A stretch of DNA of 64,000 nt from Cycas panzhihuaensis (Eukaryota; Cycadophyta): assembly GCA_023213395.1 (NCBI GenBank), contig CM041465.1, forward strand, positions 136,159,741 through 136,223,740. The letters run 5' to 3'. The notes below the pieces were generated by a model. That model was not told where the DNA came from. It was given only the letters and a program-made list of their open reading frames with translations, and made no database searches. The position numbers and the translations under genes were made by a program. Shown in pieces: positions 16,437 through 27,200 of the stretch; position 1 is the stretch's first letter; every line of letters begins with the position of its first letter.

Positions 16437-16770
16437 TTGTACAAATTCCTCGAATGTATTGGTGAAGTTGCATACGTCCTCGACCTTTCTTTTAACACTA
16501 AAATCTATACTATTTTTTATGTTTCGTATCTCAAAAAGTACATTGGCAAAACCCAAGTTCTGCAAATAATTTTACTAATCTTGGATGAAGAACAAATACT
16601 TATTGTCCCTCCAGAATATATCATAACTAGTAGGTAATGCCATCTTTAAAATCAATTAATTTCTAAATATTTAATATAATGGGTTGGTTGTGGACTAGAT
16701 AAAGCTGCTTAGGAATCAATTGAGTTCATCAACCAACATCCTCATCTTAGATGCTAAGGGGACTCAACAT
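16437..16770 (+). pseudogene. RLG-1 integrase C-terminus with chromodomain remnant
   Basis: The frame at 16437-16637 (ending DEEQILIVPPEYIITSR) is the conserved stretch between integrase core and chromodomain in plant chromoviruses. After a TAG, the translation continues with ISKYLI, WVG and ESIEFINQHP, resembling the chromodomain pattern YLIKW.G....TWE. A chromodomain can direct integration to marked chromatin. Identification rests on these short motifs. Confidence 0.65.
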
Positions 16771-16773
16771 CTC

Positions 16774-16784
16774 AAGGAGGGGGA
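16774..16784 (+). promoter_or_regulatory. Polypurine tract of RLG-1
   Basis: AAGGAGGGGGA lies 2 nt before the 3' LTR, the standard position for the plus-strand primer. Confidence 0.8.
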
Positions 16785-16786
16785 CC

Positions 16787-17182
16787 TATTACATTATTAA
16801 CATTAGTAGTTATGAGAAGCATTAACATGTGGAAAGACCTTAGATGGTTAAGTGTGGTGTTAGTTATAAACCTTTGTACGTGGGTCACTAAGCCCTCTAA
16901 TGAAATATAAACCCGCTTGGACCACCAATAAGATTATTTAGAAGGGACCATCTTTTGTCTATTTAAGGGTCACAAATTGTAGAAGAAGGTTATCTTGTCG
17001 TTTCTACTCTTATGAGAATAGGACTATGGCACTTATTTAGTGTTTTAGTTGTGCTCATTTGCACTCATTGTATTCTTTCCATATAATTTCAGTACCGAAA
17101 GATAATAAAAGCTACTGCAATTCTTTTGATCTTCATTTATTGTTACTAACTTGTAAGGAAATATATTAGAGGTCACAGTCCA
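16787..17182 (+). repeat. 3' LTR of RLG-1
   Basis: Partner of 10247-10643, ending GTCCA and followed by the target duplication TTTAA at 17183-17187. Confidence 0.88.
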
Positions 17183-17187
17183 TTTAA

Positions 17188-18698
17188 TCTATATATATTT
17201 ATCTATTAAGGAAGGGATGCGAGACTCTCTTAATAATAATGTAAATGCAATAAACTATAATAAACTTCTACAATAATGTTACTCACTAGAGCTACCTACC
17301 AAATACAAAAGTTAATAATTGATAACATAATCTAGATCAAGATAATATAATATTAATAACATAAATATAAATTAAAGTTGAGTATATTATAAATAGAAAT
17401 GAGGCTATAAGGAACATGATAAATTAGGAATACAATTATCATTCTAATGTTAATTTCATATATTATTATTTATCAATTAAAACAAAAGACATTTATGAGG
17501 GCTTCATCCTATATAAGCCTCTTATGCTTGTCAAACTTAATCTCTTTACAACCCTTACTATTAACTTTAGCAGTTAGTTTATATGTATAAATTAAAATAA
17601 ATATCCTAACTTAAATAAGGTATTAATTTTTATCAAACTTTGAAATAGTTGATTAACTACATCTTGAAAACTTTGTAATGTGTTAATTGTCCTAAAAATC
17701 CTTTCCTTGAGTCTAACAAATCATTTTGTTTCTTACTTAGTAAAGAACACCCTCATTGAACTATGTTATTAGGTTAGATATGATTTTTGTGCAATTAATG
17801 AATTAGATCTCTAAATATTTACTTACAACTATAGTGTCAACATCGAAATAATATAAAAAACCAACCATTGAATTAATTATGAAATAATTTTAAATGTTGA
17901 TACAATATCACAAATAACGCAAAATTAAGCATGAAGTAAAACCACTTCTCCATCTCATCTAAGAAAATAGAATACTTAATCCCATGCACTTCTCAATGGA
18001 TTCTCATTATCAATACAAAGCACCAAACACATAACCAAGTTATTACAACATAATAGTAGAAGTCTCAATAACCATAACTAAAAAATCAATACAAATCAAT
18101 ACAATGCTCCAATGAGAATTAATGGTTTTAAGATTTTTAGAGAAGCAATATAAGCTATATAACAATTAAGTTAAACACTTTTTAGCAAATAGCATAATAA
18201 ATTATAAACACTGCCACAAATACTTATTAATTTAAATCATCCACTATTGTTAAGAGTAAAGGTACTAATACTAATATGATAAGTTCTCTGCAAAACTCCA
18301 TCAACATTTAAAATTAGTTTATGTTTACATGTAAAGAAACCTTTATAAATATATGATAAAAATAAAATGAATAACACCCAACATTATAAATTTGAGAGAT
18401 TTAAGTTAATTAAAACACCATGAATTAATAGTTTTTTTACTCTTAAGTAATCTCCATATTTAACTTACTTTCCACATCCAATTGATTCTTACCTCAAATG
18501 CATACATCATGTTCTTTACTTTTACTTTCACAAAACTCTTTCAATTCATAATCACATAATCAATGCAAATGGCAGCCCAAATTTCTAGGTTACATATTGT
18601 CTCCTCACCTTCTAATCATTGTGTTAGCCTTAGCTAAGCTATTAAGCTAATTAACCTAAGAAAAAACTCTCTTCTTATCCAAATATTTATCCTAATTT
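17188..18698. other. AT-rich intergenic DNA upstream of the proteasome gene
   Basis: No gene, RNA or mobile-element boundary recognised. Composition becomes less AT-rich only after about 18900. Confidence 0.5.
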
Positions 18699-18844
18699 AA
18701 AAAACTAGAATAAATCCACGTATTATTCTAAGATGTATTTAAAAAACTTTAAAAACTTCCGATTAAAAAACTAAAATAAATCCACGTTTTATTCTAACTT
18801 CGCATTATGCAAGAGATATTTGAAAAACTTAAAAAACTTCCGAT
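18699..18844. repeat. Imperfect tandem duplication (66 and about 80 bp)
   Basis: The segment from 'aaaaaactagaataaatccacg' to 'aaaaacttccgatt' (18699-18764) is repeated at 18765-18844 with substitutions and an extra 'cgcattatgcaagaga'-like piece. It lies about 540 bp upstream of the proteasome start codon. Confidence 0.75.
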
Positions 18845-18899
18845 CACCTTGAATTTGCATCATGAACCTTATTCTTAAATTTAATATGTTCTTTCACCT

Positions 18900-19381
18900 C
18901 CCCTACAGCTTGATCGCTAATAAGTCAATGGGAAGCCTGCATATAATAAGGTAGGCGAATGAGCGCCGAACGCAGAAGAAATTAGGGAGGAGGTAGAGAG
19001 GCGTTACCTTGCCACAACGTAGTCCTTGCTTTAGATCATATGACCAAGTGCTAGAAAGGGGCAAATGATGTGACCGGGCCCATAAAAGCCAAACGAAATA
19101 CTATTGCCACTTCAACTGAAAAGGAAGGCATTCTTCCTCTTCTGCTTTTCTGTGTACCCTCGCTTTGACGTAACCGGGAAGAAATCTTTCTGAGAAAACT
19201 TGAAACCCTCGGCCTTTGCTGGATTTCCGAAGGAGACGAAGGTAAGGCGATCTCAGGAACTTTAGACCGTGAAGCTTTTTGCATCTTTTTCGTTAAGTTA
19301 TTTTAACTTAAGTTATCTGAAGTATATTTATATTTAGGGTTCGACATTTGAAATTGTGAGGATTCGCGACATTTACCAACA
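18900..19381 (+). promoter_or_regulatory. Presumed promoter and 5' UTR of the proteasome gene
   Basis: The sequence becomes richer in G, C and CpG from about 18955 to 19290, unlike its AT-rich surroundings. A TATA-like TATATTTATATTTAG lies at about 19323-19337, roughly 50 bp before the start codon. No transcript evidence exists here, so the start site and any 5' UTR intron are unknown. Confidence 0.4.
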
Positions 19382-19457
19382 ATGAGCCGTGGCACCGGAG
19401 CTGGATACGACCGGCACATCACTATATTTTCACCCGAGGGTCGACTGTATCAAGTTG
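19382..19457 (+). CDS. PAA: Proteasome alpha-6 exon 1
   Basis: Encodes residues 1-25 plus the first base of Glu26. The donor is GTGAGT. The ATG lies in 'accaacaATGAGC', and the following [10 protein letters not shown] matches the family N-terminus, which fixes the start. Confidence 0.92.
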
Positions 19458-20827
19458 GTGAGTTTGCCCGGTTTTGGAGACTGTTCATGCACTCGACTGT
19501 GTTAAATTGTTGTTAAGTAAATAATCCGGCATATGAGTCATTTTGACTACTGAAATTTATACTGAGATAACCAGCTGTGGCAATTGGGGACATTTTCTCC
19601 AAATTGTTAAGGTAAATATCGATGATAGTGACGGGTGACTTAACTAATCGCACCGTTACAGAAATCTTCCTTATCTGTCTGTGCGAAATGAAATATGGCC
19701 TGTTTGCCTATCTGCAATGCGGATTGTAGAGTTATCACGTGCGAGATAGATGATAGTTTTGTCTCTGTTCGTTTCTTTTGCAATGTATGTTAATGGTTTT
19801 TGAGATGGAGGATCATTTTGTCTTCTCGGTGGCAGAATATGCGTTTAAGGCTGTGAAGGCCTCGGGTATTACTTCCATTGGAGTTCGAGGGAAGGACTCG
19901 ATTTGTGTCGTTACTCAGAAAAAAGTGCCAGTATGTTTGAACTGCCTTTCTTTTTTTCTGGCTGTAGAAGGAAGTATTTGATGAAGCGTCTGGAATTTGT
20001 TCCTACATGGTGTATGGCAAGAGGCTTTTTCCCCATAACTTTTTTGGTTGTTTACATGTAACGGGATGCAGGACAAGTTGCTAGATCAGACTAGTGTGAG
20101 CCATCTTTTTCCAATTACAAAGTATACTGGCTTGCTAGCAACTGGAATGACAGGTTTGATATGTCTCAACGTTTCAGTCCTAACTGTTACTGAGCATTTT
20201 GTTGCATTAGGGTGGAATTCCAGTTTTGGTCACATTAAACTAATTTTCTGCAATCCGGGCGTACAAATTTGCCAGGCTTTGTTAAAATTAAATTTCTATA
20301 CACAAATGTTTGAAGTAAATTGGAATTGCATCAGATTAATCCACCATGGTTCTGTAAATGTGAAGTCAATTTAAGTAAATCTATGTTAAATTAAATATTA
20401 CTGTTAACACAAATCATCTACCACACAGTAACTGAAATATAGTTGAATACAACCAGCAGTGATTCACAATTAGCTCCACAACCACCCTTGCAAAGCATTA
20501 CTTATAGTTGAATACAACCAGCGGTGATTCATATTTAGCTCCATAACCGCCCATGCAAAGCGTTGCCTAATGAAGAGATTTCACATTTAACCTCCTTATA
20601 CTGCATTTCTTGTGGAAGAAATGATTCGTCTAATGCTTTCTGAGATATTTGTGAACTAGGAATGCATGCATATTCCTTTGCGTGTGGGACAATCTTTTAG
20701 AAATTCAGATGTTCTGCCTTTTTTCTCCAGCTGATGCAAGGTCGTTAGTCCAGCATGCACGGAATGAGGCAGCAAAGTTTCGTTTCAAATGGGGCTATGA
20801 AATGCCTGTAGATGTCTTAGCAAAAAG
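19382..20827 (+). CDS. PAA: 20S proteasome subunit alpha-6, first four coding exons
   Basis: Four exons (19382-19457, 19836-19930, 20072-20153, 20731-20827) encode residues 1 to about 116. The protein starts [12 protein letters not shown] and continues [20 protein letters not shown], the N-terminal alpha-subunit signature that gates the proteasome core. Later come GVRGKDS, TQKKVPDKLLD, LLATGMTADAR and [11 protein letters not shown], diagnostic of the alpha-6 (PAA/PSMA6) branch. The subunit forms part of the outer alpha ring of the 20S core in cytosol and nucleus and degrades ubiquitin-tagged proteins with the 19S cap. All introns have GT-AG ends, and phases 1, 0, 1 and 2 stay in frame with no stop. 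The family is about 246 residues; the last 130 are not found downstream. The clean exons argue for a functional gene whose 3' end lies outside the window, but a truncated copy is possible. Confidence 0.9.
19836..19930 (+). CDS. PAA: Proteasome alpha-6 exon 2
   Basis: The acceptor is 'ggtggcag' and the donor GTATGT. It completes Glu26 and encodes [10 protein letters not shown] through TQKKVP, with the conserved GVRGKDS stretch. Confidence 0.92.
20072..20153 (+). CDS. PAA: Proteasome alpha-6 exon 3
   Basis: The acceptor is 'gggatgcag' and the donor GTTTGA (weaker than the others). Encodes [14 protein letters not shown] through LLATGMT plus one base. Confidence 0.92.
20438..20567. repeat. 65-bp tandem duplication in proteasome intron 3
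   Basis: The unit 'tatagttgaatacaacc' to 'gcaaagcattac' (20438-20502) is repeated at 20503-20567 with about eight changes. Confidence 0.85.
20731..20827 (+). CDS. PAA: Proteasome alpha-6 exon 4
   Basis: The acceptor is 'ttttctccag' and the donor GTATGG. Encodes [14 protein letters not shown] through VDVLAK and leaves AG of the next codon, so exon 5 must begin with one base completing Arg or Ser. Angiosperm homologues I know usually have Trp at this point and animal and yeast ones Arg, so AGG would be acceptable. Confidence 0.92.
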
Positions 20828-21189
20828 GTATGGCGTTTTTTTTCAGCTCCTTTGCCAAATATTGGAGTCATGATCACAGTTTGTATGATATTATGTGTTA
20901 TTATTAGCAATGATTAATAACTTCAAAGTAGTTAAATTAACTCAACAGCCTTGCCAGATAAGCTAGGAACATATCAAATTCCATTCAAAATGAGTTAAGA
21001 TTAGCAGGACCTGTTCTTAAGGGTTTCCAACAGTTCCCAGGGTGGAATGCCCTGTGAAAGCTGCAAAATTATAGCTGCTTTGGCCCTATGTTATTAGCCA
21101 GTCCAAAATGTTGCTTAATTTAATTGTAATGTGTTAACAAGAATAGGCAAAGAGAAGAAAATTTCATGGTGTATGTCAGAGTTGGCTAA

Positions 21190-21447
21190 GGGTACAACTG
21201 AGAAGTTAATATTTGTCATACTATTCTCTAGGGCATGCTTTCATCTTTACAAGAGTCAAGTTTAAAACTATAAAGAGTTAATTTTCTGGAGTTAAATTTG
21301 TTTCCAGAGTATGGTTCAAGGGTCAACTGAGAAGTTAATATTTGTCATACTATTCTCTAGGGCATGCTTTCATCTTTACAAGAGTCAAGTTAAAAACTAT
21401 AAAGAGTTAATTTTCTGGAGTTAAATTTGTTTCCAGAGTATGGTTCA
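21190..21447. repeat. 129-bp tandem duplication in intron 4
   Basis: Copy 1 starts at 'gggtacaactgagaag' (21190) and copy 2 at 'gggtcaactgagaag' (21320). They share nearly every base through 'ttccagagtatggttcaa' and differ by about two single-base indels. This is the most recent duplication near the gene. Confidence 0.92.
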
Positions 21448-21839
21448 AGGGTCATCTAATATCACACTCATTAGGAAATTCATAATGTTCTTCTCAACCT
21501 AATTTCTACATCAGATACAGCTTATCAAACTTAGCATTTTGTGAGACTCATAAGGACTTTTCTGTGTGCTTTCGATTTGGCAAGCCCATCAAATTTGGCA
21601 AATGCTCCATTAGATTATTGTTCAGACACACTATTGCCTCTGTTTAGAGTTAGTGCATGATTATTTGTTGTCTTCTGTATAAGAATTGCATATTTATCAT
21701 GTGCATGATATGCATATTTATGGTTATTGTTTTTTAAATAGTTCTTTTGAAATTTACAACATTAGAATCAGGGTGGAATAATTCTCTTGATTTTGTCTTG
21801 GTTTAGATCTAATGAGAGCTTTGTTAACTTGTTTAATCA

Positions 21840-22553
21840 TTATGTAAACTTGGCCTATGTTTTGCTTCTTTTCCGGGTTTCATTGTGATGTAAGACTGAA
21901 CGAGGCTTGAGATTGTTGGATCATAGAATCAGCTTTGATACCATAATTATACAATTTTCTTGAATCTCATGAGTAGTAGATGTCAGCCTTGCAATCAAGT
22001 GGCCAACTTGCTTACGAGCTATTACTCAGGCACGTGATTGGAACTTACAAGAGTATTTACGAGAGCAACTGGTTCAACAAATAGAGGTTGGTTGCTCAAT
22101 AGAATTATGTGTTTGAGGATTGGATTGAGACTTGGACCACATACTGCAAATCCTGAGAAAATTTATAGGAGTACGGACTCGCATAATACAAATGAATCTC
22201 TCAAGGAAATGGAACATATCACTTGACGTGGAGAGAAGGATTATCAACTACGTATCTTTTGTTAATACAAAGGGGACCTCATTTGAGTGTACTCCCAAAG
22301 GAATCTATGGAAGGGTGTTTTTCCTTACAAACTATCAAAATGCCTTGTATAAGACTCTTGTTATTCTATAAACAAAGTATAAACTACCTAATTACCCATT
22401 TCTGAATTTTCTTTTGACTCTTTAGACTTCATAGAAGAAAAGCTTGTCATTGTTTGATGGTCGTTGTTGCTTCTTATTGCAACTCTTGTTAATAGTTGAC
22501 ATGCAAAACCACAATGGCTCTTCACAATCAATTCTTGTTACCTTAATTGTTAA
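21840..22553 (-). repeat. Repeat unit A, left segment
   Basis: Collinear with the left part of unit B (about 45600-46265). Shared anchors include 'gatcatagaatc-gctttgatacc-taattata', 'ggttcaa-aaatagaggttgg', 'catggagagaaggatt' and 'ttcatag-ggaagagcttgtc'. The string GCTTTGATACCA near 21931-21942 is the reverse complement of a Met-tRNA primer site, suggesting a degenerate LTR element on the minus strand with LTR-like DNA to its right. No coding frame is recognisable. Confidence 0.7.
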
Positions 22554-22785
22554 GTAGTTGTGAACACTGTATCTAAAGCTACTTTTTGTGTTTCATAAAC
22601 ATTGAAATGACCTGAGAAAGGTTTTTGGGCTATTTCTACTTTGGGCTCATGTTTATAGCCATTTTCTACACATTTTTGGTCATTTCTGGTTGTTTTTGGG
22701 CGTTTTTTGTATTTTTAATTTATAAATCCAAGAGTAATGCTTTAAATGCATAGAATAATGATATGCTGATTTAATATGATTGTTT
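22554..22785. other. AT-rich segment between repeat unit A and the LINE
   Basis: Absent from unit B at the matching place, so it seems part of an insertion into unit A. It continues at 43333-43756 on the far side of the LINE. 'GTTAA' flanks both outer ends (22549-22553, 43757-43761), compatible with a 5-bp target duplication. No inverted terminal repeats are visible. Confidence 0.5.
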
Positions 22786-22801
22786 CATAAAATATAATAT
22801 C
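22786..22801. repeat. LINE target-site duplication, left copy
   Basis: cataaaatataatatc, identical to 43317-43332. It touches the poly(T) of the LINE 3' end. Confidence 0.88.
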
Positions 22802-23191
22802 TTTTTTTTTTTTTTGATATCGTATAAAAGAAGGGGTTTAAAGGGCTCCAACCCTATTACGAAATTGCCTTTCAGTCATCAAAACTGCCATGACAAGCCC
22901 ATGGCCTAGCTATCCCTTATAACTAATAAGCCAATACCCCCCTTGCTTCGATAAGCCCAGTGGCTAGTTGAGATCCTACATCCAACAAAAAGACTTGCAA
23001 ACAACCATGACAAACCAATGGCTTAGTTGCCCCTCTAGTCCAGGTAAAACTCGTTACCCCCCCGCCGCGATAAGTCCAGTGGCTAGCTATATATTTTCAT
23101 GTGAATTTATGGTCCCCAAGTCCTCATTTGCTTGTCTCAAAACCTCCTTTGGGAGATCCTCTTTCCAAACACAGTTCCTTTGATGTTGGAC
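22802..23191 (-). other. LINE poly(A) tail and 3' UTR
   Basis: T14 on the plus strand followed by a 3' UTR with a diverged 116-bp internal duplication: 'catgacaagcccatggc ... gataagcccagtggctag' from about 22889 and 'catgacaaaccaatggc ... gataagtccagtggctag' from about 23005. Confidence 0.75.
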
Positions 23192-23472
23192 TTACCAATT
23201 TGCAAATCTATCTGCAACACTATTTCCTTCTCTATACGTGTGGGATATCTTCACCTGCTCCCTACTCCTAAGAGCTCTTTGCATGTCCTTTATCATAGAT
23301 GCCGCTTTCCAGTCAGGAATAACCTCCTCCCTAAGCATCTTTATAACATTTAGGGAATCCCCTTCCATGATGACCCTATCATGGCCTTCTTCTATGGTCA
23401 TCTCCACATCTCTCCTCATAGCTAACATCTCTGCCCTATGGTTTGATTGGCATCCATAGGACTCAACAAAAG
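23192..23472 (-). pseudogene. LINE ORF2 C-terminal RNase H domain (partial)
   Basis: About 90 residues of plant L1-type RNase H (RVT_3 type). Catalytic acidic residues are visible in order: Glu in NHRAEMLA, Asp in IMEGDSLNVI and Asp in REGNSVADRFAN. The domain removes RNA from the RNA-DNA hybrid during LINE copying. The frame ends in a normal stop just after FANW. Upstream it is cut off by the RLC-1 LTR at 23473, and the reverse transcriptase that should precede it is missing. A free-standing host RNase H-like gene is less likely given the poly(A) and target duplication. Confidence 0.85.
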
Positions 23473-23839
23473 TGTTGAGGGAATGGATCTAGGGATCTAG
23501 TGCACTAACACTACACAATGGCAAATAGTGGAGACAAGCCAATGTACTCAACAAGAGAAATGCTAATAGCTTGAGCTCAAAGAGGAGAAGTGTAGAATAT
23601 GATCACTCTCCATGTAATTTCAGCTTATATAATGAGAATGCTCATTAGGGTTTGGGATTTGACTTTTCCATCTCAATGACATTCAAATGAGATTACATGA
23701 AATTATAATGAAATGAACTTTATGTCATTTCACTTAAGTGACTTAAGCATAGTCACTTTATCCTAAAGTTACAAACATAAAAGTGACTTTATCTAATTCT
23801 AACTTTATGAAATGACCATGTGACATTAACATTGTCACA
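23473..23839 (-). repeat. 3' LTR of RLC-1
   Basis: TGTTGAGGG to GTCACA, 367 bp. A TATATAAG lies on the minus strand at about 23634-23641. Compared with 30945-31263 it shows about 25 differences over 319 bp by eye, giving low-90s percent identity. Confidence 0.9.
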
Positions 23840-23840
23840 A

Positions 23841-23850
23841 TCCCCCCCTT
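23841..23850 (-). promoter_or_regulatory. Polypurine tract of RLC-1
   Basis: tccccccctt on the plus strand, next to the inner edge of the 3' LTR. The 450 bp from here to the end of pol (24297) is a 3' untranslated part of the element. Confidence 0.8.
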
Positions 23851-24296
23851 AATGGCAGAAGGTCATTTTCCTTTATCCTATTCTAATCTATGAGGTCTTC
23901 ATTTTAGGCTCATCATTATATTGAGAAAAAAATTCTACAACCTACAAGACACTTTTGTGGGAAAACCCTTAAGGGAATAAAAACCCACGGACTTGACTTC
24001 TTATACTATGAAGTGGCTCAGGCAGCTCTTTGAGTGTAGCCAGATAGCCAAGTAGTACAAGTTGGTTGTGCAGCTTCAATCTGTTGAGTGTCCATATACT
24101 GTTTTGCCATCCCTCATGTCCTTTCGAGTTTTCATAGGTTCTAATTTTCGAAACAAGTACAACCCAACTCCTTTCGCGTCTATGAGGGGTTTTCACGAAT
24201 GAGAGAGAGTAGAGACTTACTCTAGTCCTTCTGCGCCCACAAGGGGTTTTCACGAATGGGATAGAGTATGCTGGTCCTGTGTGCCATCTCCTTCAA

Positions 24297-27200
24297 TCAG
24301 TTGGAGATGGAGGCCCTGAGGCCTAGCTGCTGTCGGAACTGTTCAAACTTCACCCTTTTCAGTGGTTTGGTGAAGATATCAGCCACTTGATCTGCTGTGG
24401 GGCAGTGTTCCAATTGTATTGTGCCATTATGGACCGGTTTTCGGATCCTGTGGACTTTTGTACTAATGTGCTTTGTACGATCATGAAAAACAGGATTTTT
24501 GGCTATGTGGATTGCTGACTAATTATCCACATGTAAGCTCGTTGGACATGTCTGGGTGATATCCAAAGTATGTAATAATTTACGAACCCATATCACCTCC
24601 TTGCTAGTCTCAGAAGCAGCTATGTATTCGGCCAAGATGAGAATCTGTAGTGATTTTCTGCCGCCTTGACCGCCATGAAATTGGAGTTGTTCCAAGAAAT
24701 GTGATATACCTGAATGTTGATCTTCTTGTATTTTTGTCACCGGCAAAATCCGAGTCTGTGTATGCTGTAAGTCTGAAATCATTGTTGTGCTCATATAACA
24801 AATTGAATTTGCTGGTCATCTTCAGGTACTTCAACACTCGTATTGCTGTTTGCCAATGGTTCTGCTTTGGAGTTGTCATGTGACGGGCAAGAATGCCAAC
24901 GGCATGGGTAATATCTGGCCTTGTGTTGGTAACATAAATGAGGCTACCTAAAAGTTGCCAATAGAGTGTTGCGTCTGCACCTTGAGTGTCTTCATTGGAA
25001 AGTTTGGCATTGGACTCCATTGGGGTAGACACTGTTTTGGCATCTTCTAATCAGAACTTGATTAGAAGATCGTTGATATATTTTTCTTAGGAGAGAGAGA
25101 TTTTTCCATTGCATTGAGTTACCTCAATTCCTAAGTAATATCTCATTAGTTCAAGGTTAGACAGTTTGAAGGATTTTGACAAGTCCATCTTTAATTTGCT
25201 GATATCCTGCTCACTGTTTCCAGCTATCAGCATGTCGTCCACAAAGATCAGGAGATATGTGATTTTGCCTTTTTCTCTCTTAATGAACAAAGTTGCATCA
25301 ACGTCTTGATAGTCACATACCTCATAACCAAGTTGCCTCATTTTGTTGGACAATTTGGTGAACCAAGCGCGAGGGGCTTGTTTTAGGCCATATAGCGACT
25401 TTTTTAGTCTGCACACTTTCTGCTCTTGTCCTGCTATCTCAAAGCCTTCAGGCTATGTCATGTAGATTTCTTCTTCCAAATCTCCATTGAGAAAAGCAAT
25501 TTTCACATCGAGTTGGTGGATTTTCCAACCCTGTTGAGTAGCCAAGGCCACAAGTGCTCTGATTGTGGGCCATTTGGTAGTTGGTGCGAAGACCTCTGTG
25601 TAGTCGATGCCTTCCCTTTGGGTGAATCCTTTTGCGACCAACCTCGCCTTGTGTTTTTCAAGGGTGCTGTTTGATCTGTATTTATTTTTGAACACCCATT
25701 TGTTTCTGACTACCTTTCTTCCCAAAGGTAGATCAATGAGCTTCTATGTACCGTTCTTGATCAAGGATTGGTATTCCTCATTCATGGCATTTCTCCAAAC
25801 TGTGTGTTTCACAGCTTCTTGGTATGATAGAGGCTTGTCATTTGAAGCAAGGTGCAGTTCAACTGGTTCAAGCTTTGTGGGAAGTGATGTTTGCTCCCTT
25901 GCTCTGTAGGCACCGCTTCGAGTGCCAGTTTTGCCTACCTCATCAGATCTTAAGTCTTTGTGCAACTGGTAGGCTTCTCGAAAACCTTTGGTTGGGAATG
26001 ACGTTCTCATTTCTACAACATCCTGGTTTTCATTTTGATCCTGAAAAGGATCATGGGAGATGTATGGTTCAAAGGTCGATGATATTGCTGGAGAAGACGA
26101 CCCTGCAACTGAAGGTGGTTCTTCTGTAGCTCCTTTTCCTTTGGATGCTTGACGTGGTGATTCCTGGCTATTCTCCTAAGATGGCACTGGATTGACGCAC
26201 ATTGGCACAGGATCTGAGTCAAGGATAGTGTCCTTTGGGGCTCTATTGTCAAATTTCAAAATATTTCTTCAGTGTCTCCCCCTCCAAATGTTGGAATCTG
26301 TACATCATATTCCTGGACATTGTTGTATCTATGAGATGGTGCTTTAGAATTAAGTTGAAGTAGTTGATCCTCTGTCTCTGCAAACACCACATCCCTAGTG
26401 ATAATGATCTTCTTTAATGTTGGAATGAAGACCTTGTACCCTTTCTTGTTCATAGGGTACCCAACAAAGATGCCCTTTAAAGCTCGTGGCTGGAGCTTAT
26501 TTTTGTGCTCATCAAGAATGTGAGCATAACAAGTAGAGCCGAAAATTTTGAAGTGATGGACGGTGGGGTTCCGTCCAATCCATCATTCATTTGGAGACGA
26601 GTCGAGTTTCGATGGACTTATGTTCATGCAGTAGACTGTAGTATAAATAACTTTGGCCCAAAGATATGAAGGTACATTCTTGAAGACAAGCATAGCCAGT
26701 GCCATATTCATTATGGTTATGTTAGCCCTTTCATCAACTCCATTTTGTTGAGGAGTACCTACAATAGTTGTTTGATGCTTGATCCCTTGGTGACACAAGA
26801 AGTCTTTGAATTCATTTGAAGTGTATTCGCCACCATTGTCAGTCCTGAGACACTTCAAATGATATCCAGATTCCTTCTCTGTGAGAGTCTTGAATACCTT
26901 GAATACTGTGAATGCTTCATCTTTTGATTTGAGAAAGGTCACCCATACCTTTCGAGTGAAGTCAATCAATAAATGTAATGTAGTACCTCTTCCCTGTGAG
27001 AGAAGGGATAGGCATAGGCCCACAGATGCCTGAGTGTACTAATTCAAGAGGTTGACTGGGTTTCCATTGACTTTGGGAAAATGGCTGTTGGCGGGATTTG
27101 GCAATAATGCAAGCTTCACATTTGAACGGCTTAGAGGAAAATCTGGGAAGACCTAGAGTGGAATGGGAGATTTCTTTAAGTCGATCAAGTTTGACGTGCC

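Larger units (their letters stand above)
10247..17182 (+). mobile_element. RLG-1: old Ty3/gypsy element, chromovirus type
   Basis: Complete but decayed 6.9-kb LTR retrotransposon. LTRs at 10247-10643 and 16787-17182 are flanked by the identical 5-bp target duplication TTTAA (10242-10246 and 17183-17187). The internal order gag, protease, reverse transcriptase, RNase H, integrase and chromodomain-like tail is the Ty3/gypsy chromovirus order. Stops and frameshifts are scattered through all domains and the LTRs differ heavily (low-to-mid 80s percent identity by eye), so this is one of the oldest insertions here. Terminal TG has decayed to TA in both LTRs. Confidence 0.92.

Noticed and set aside
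19051-19284. 77-codon minus-strand frame rich in Ser and Arg upstream of the proteasome gene
   Set aside because: It lies in the GC-richer promoter region, has no domain and is probably a chance frame.
20940-20975. 'gccttgccagataagc' as proteasome exon 5 (IADK-like)
   Set aside because: The upstream AG acceptor gives a frame that hits TAA at once, and no further alpha-6 sequence follows.
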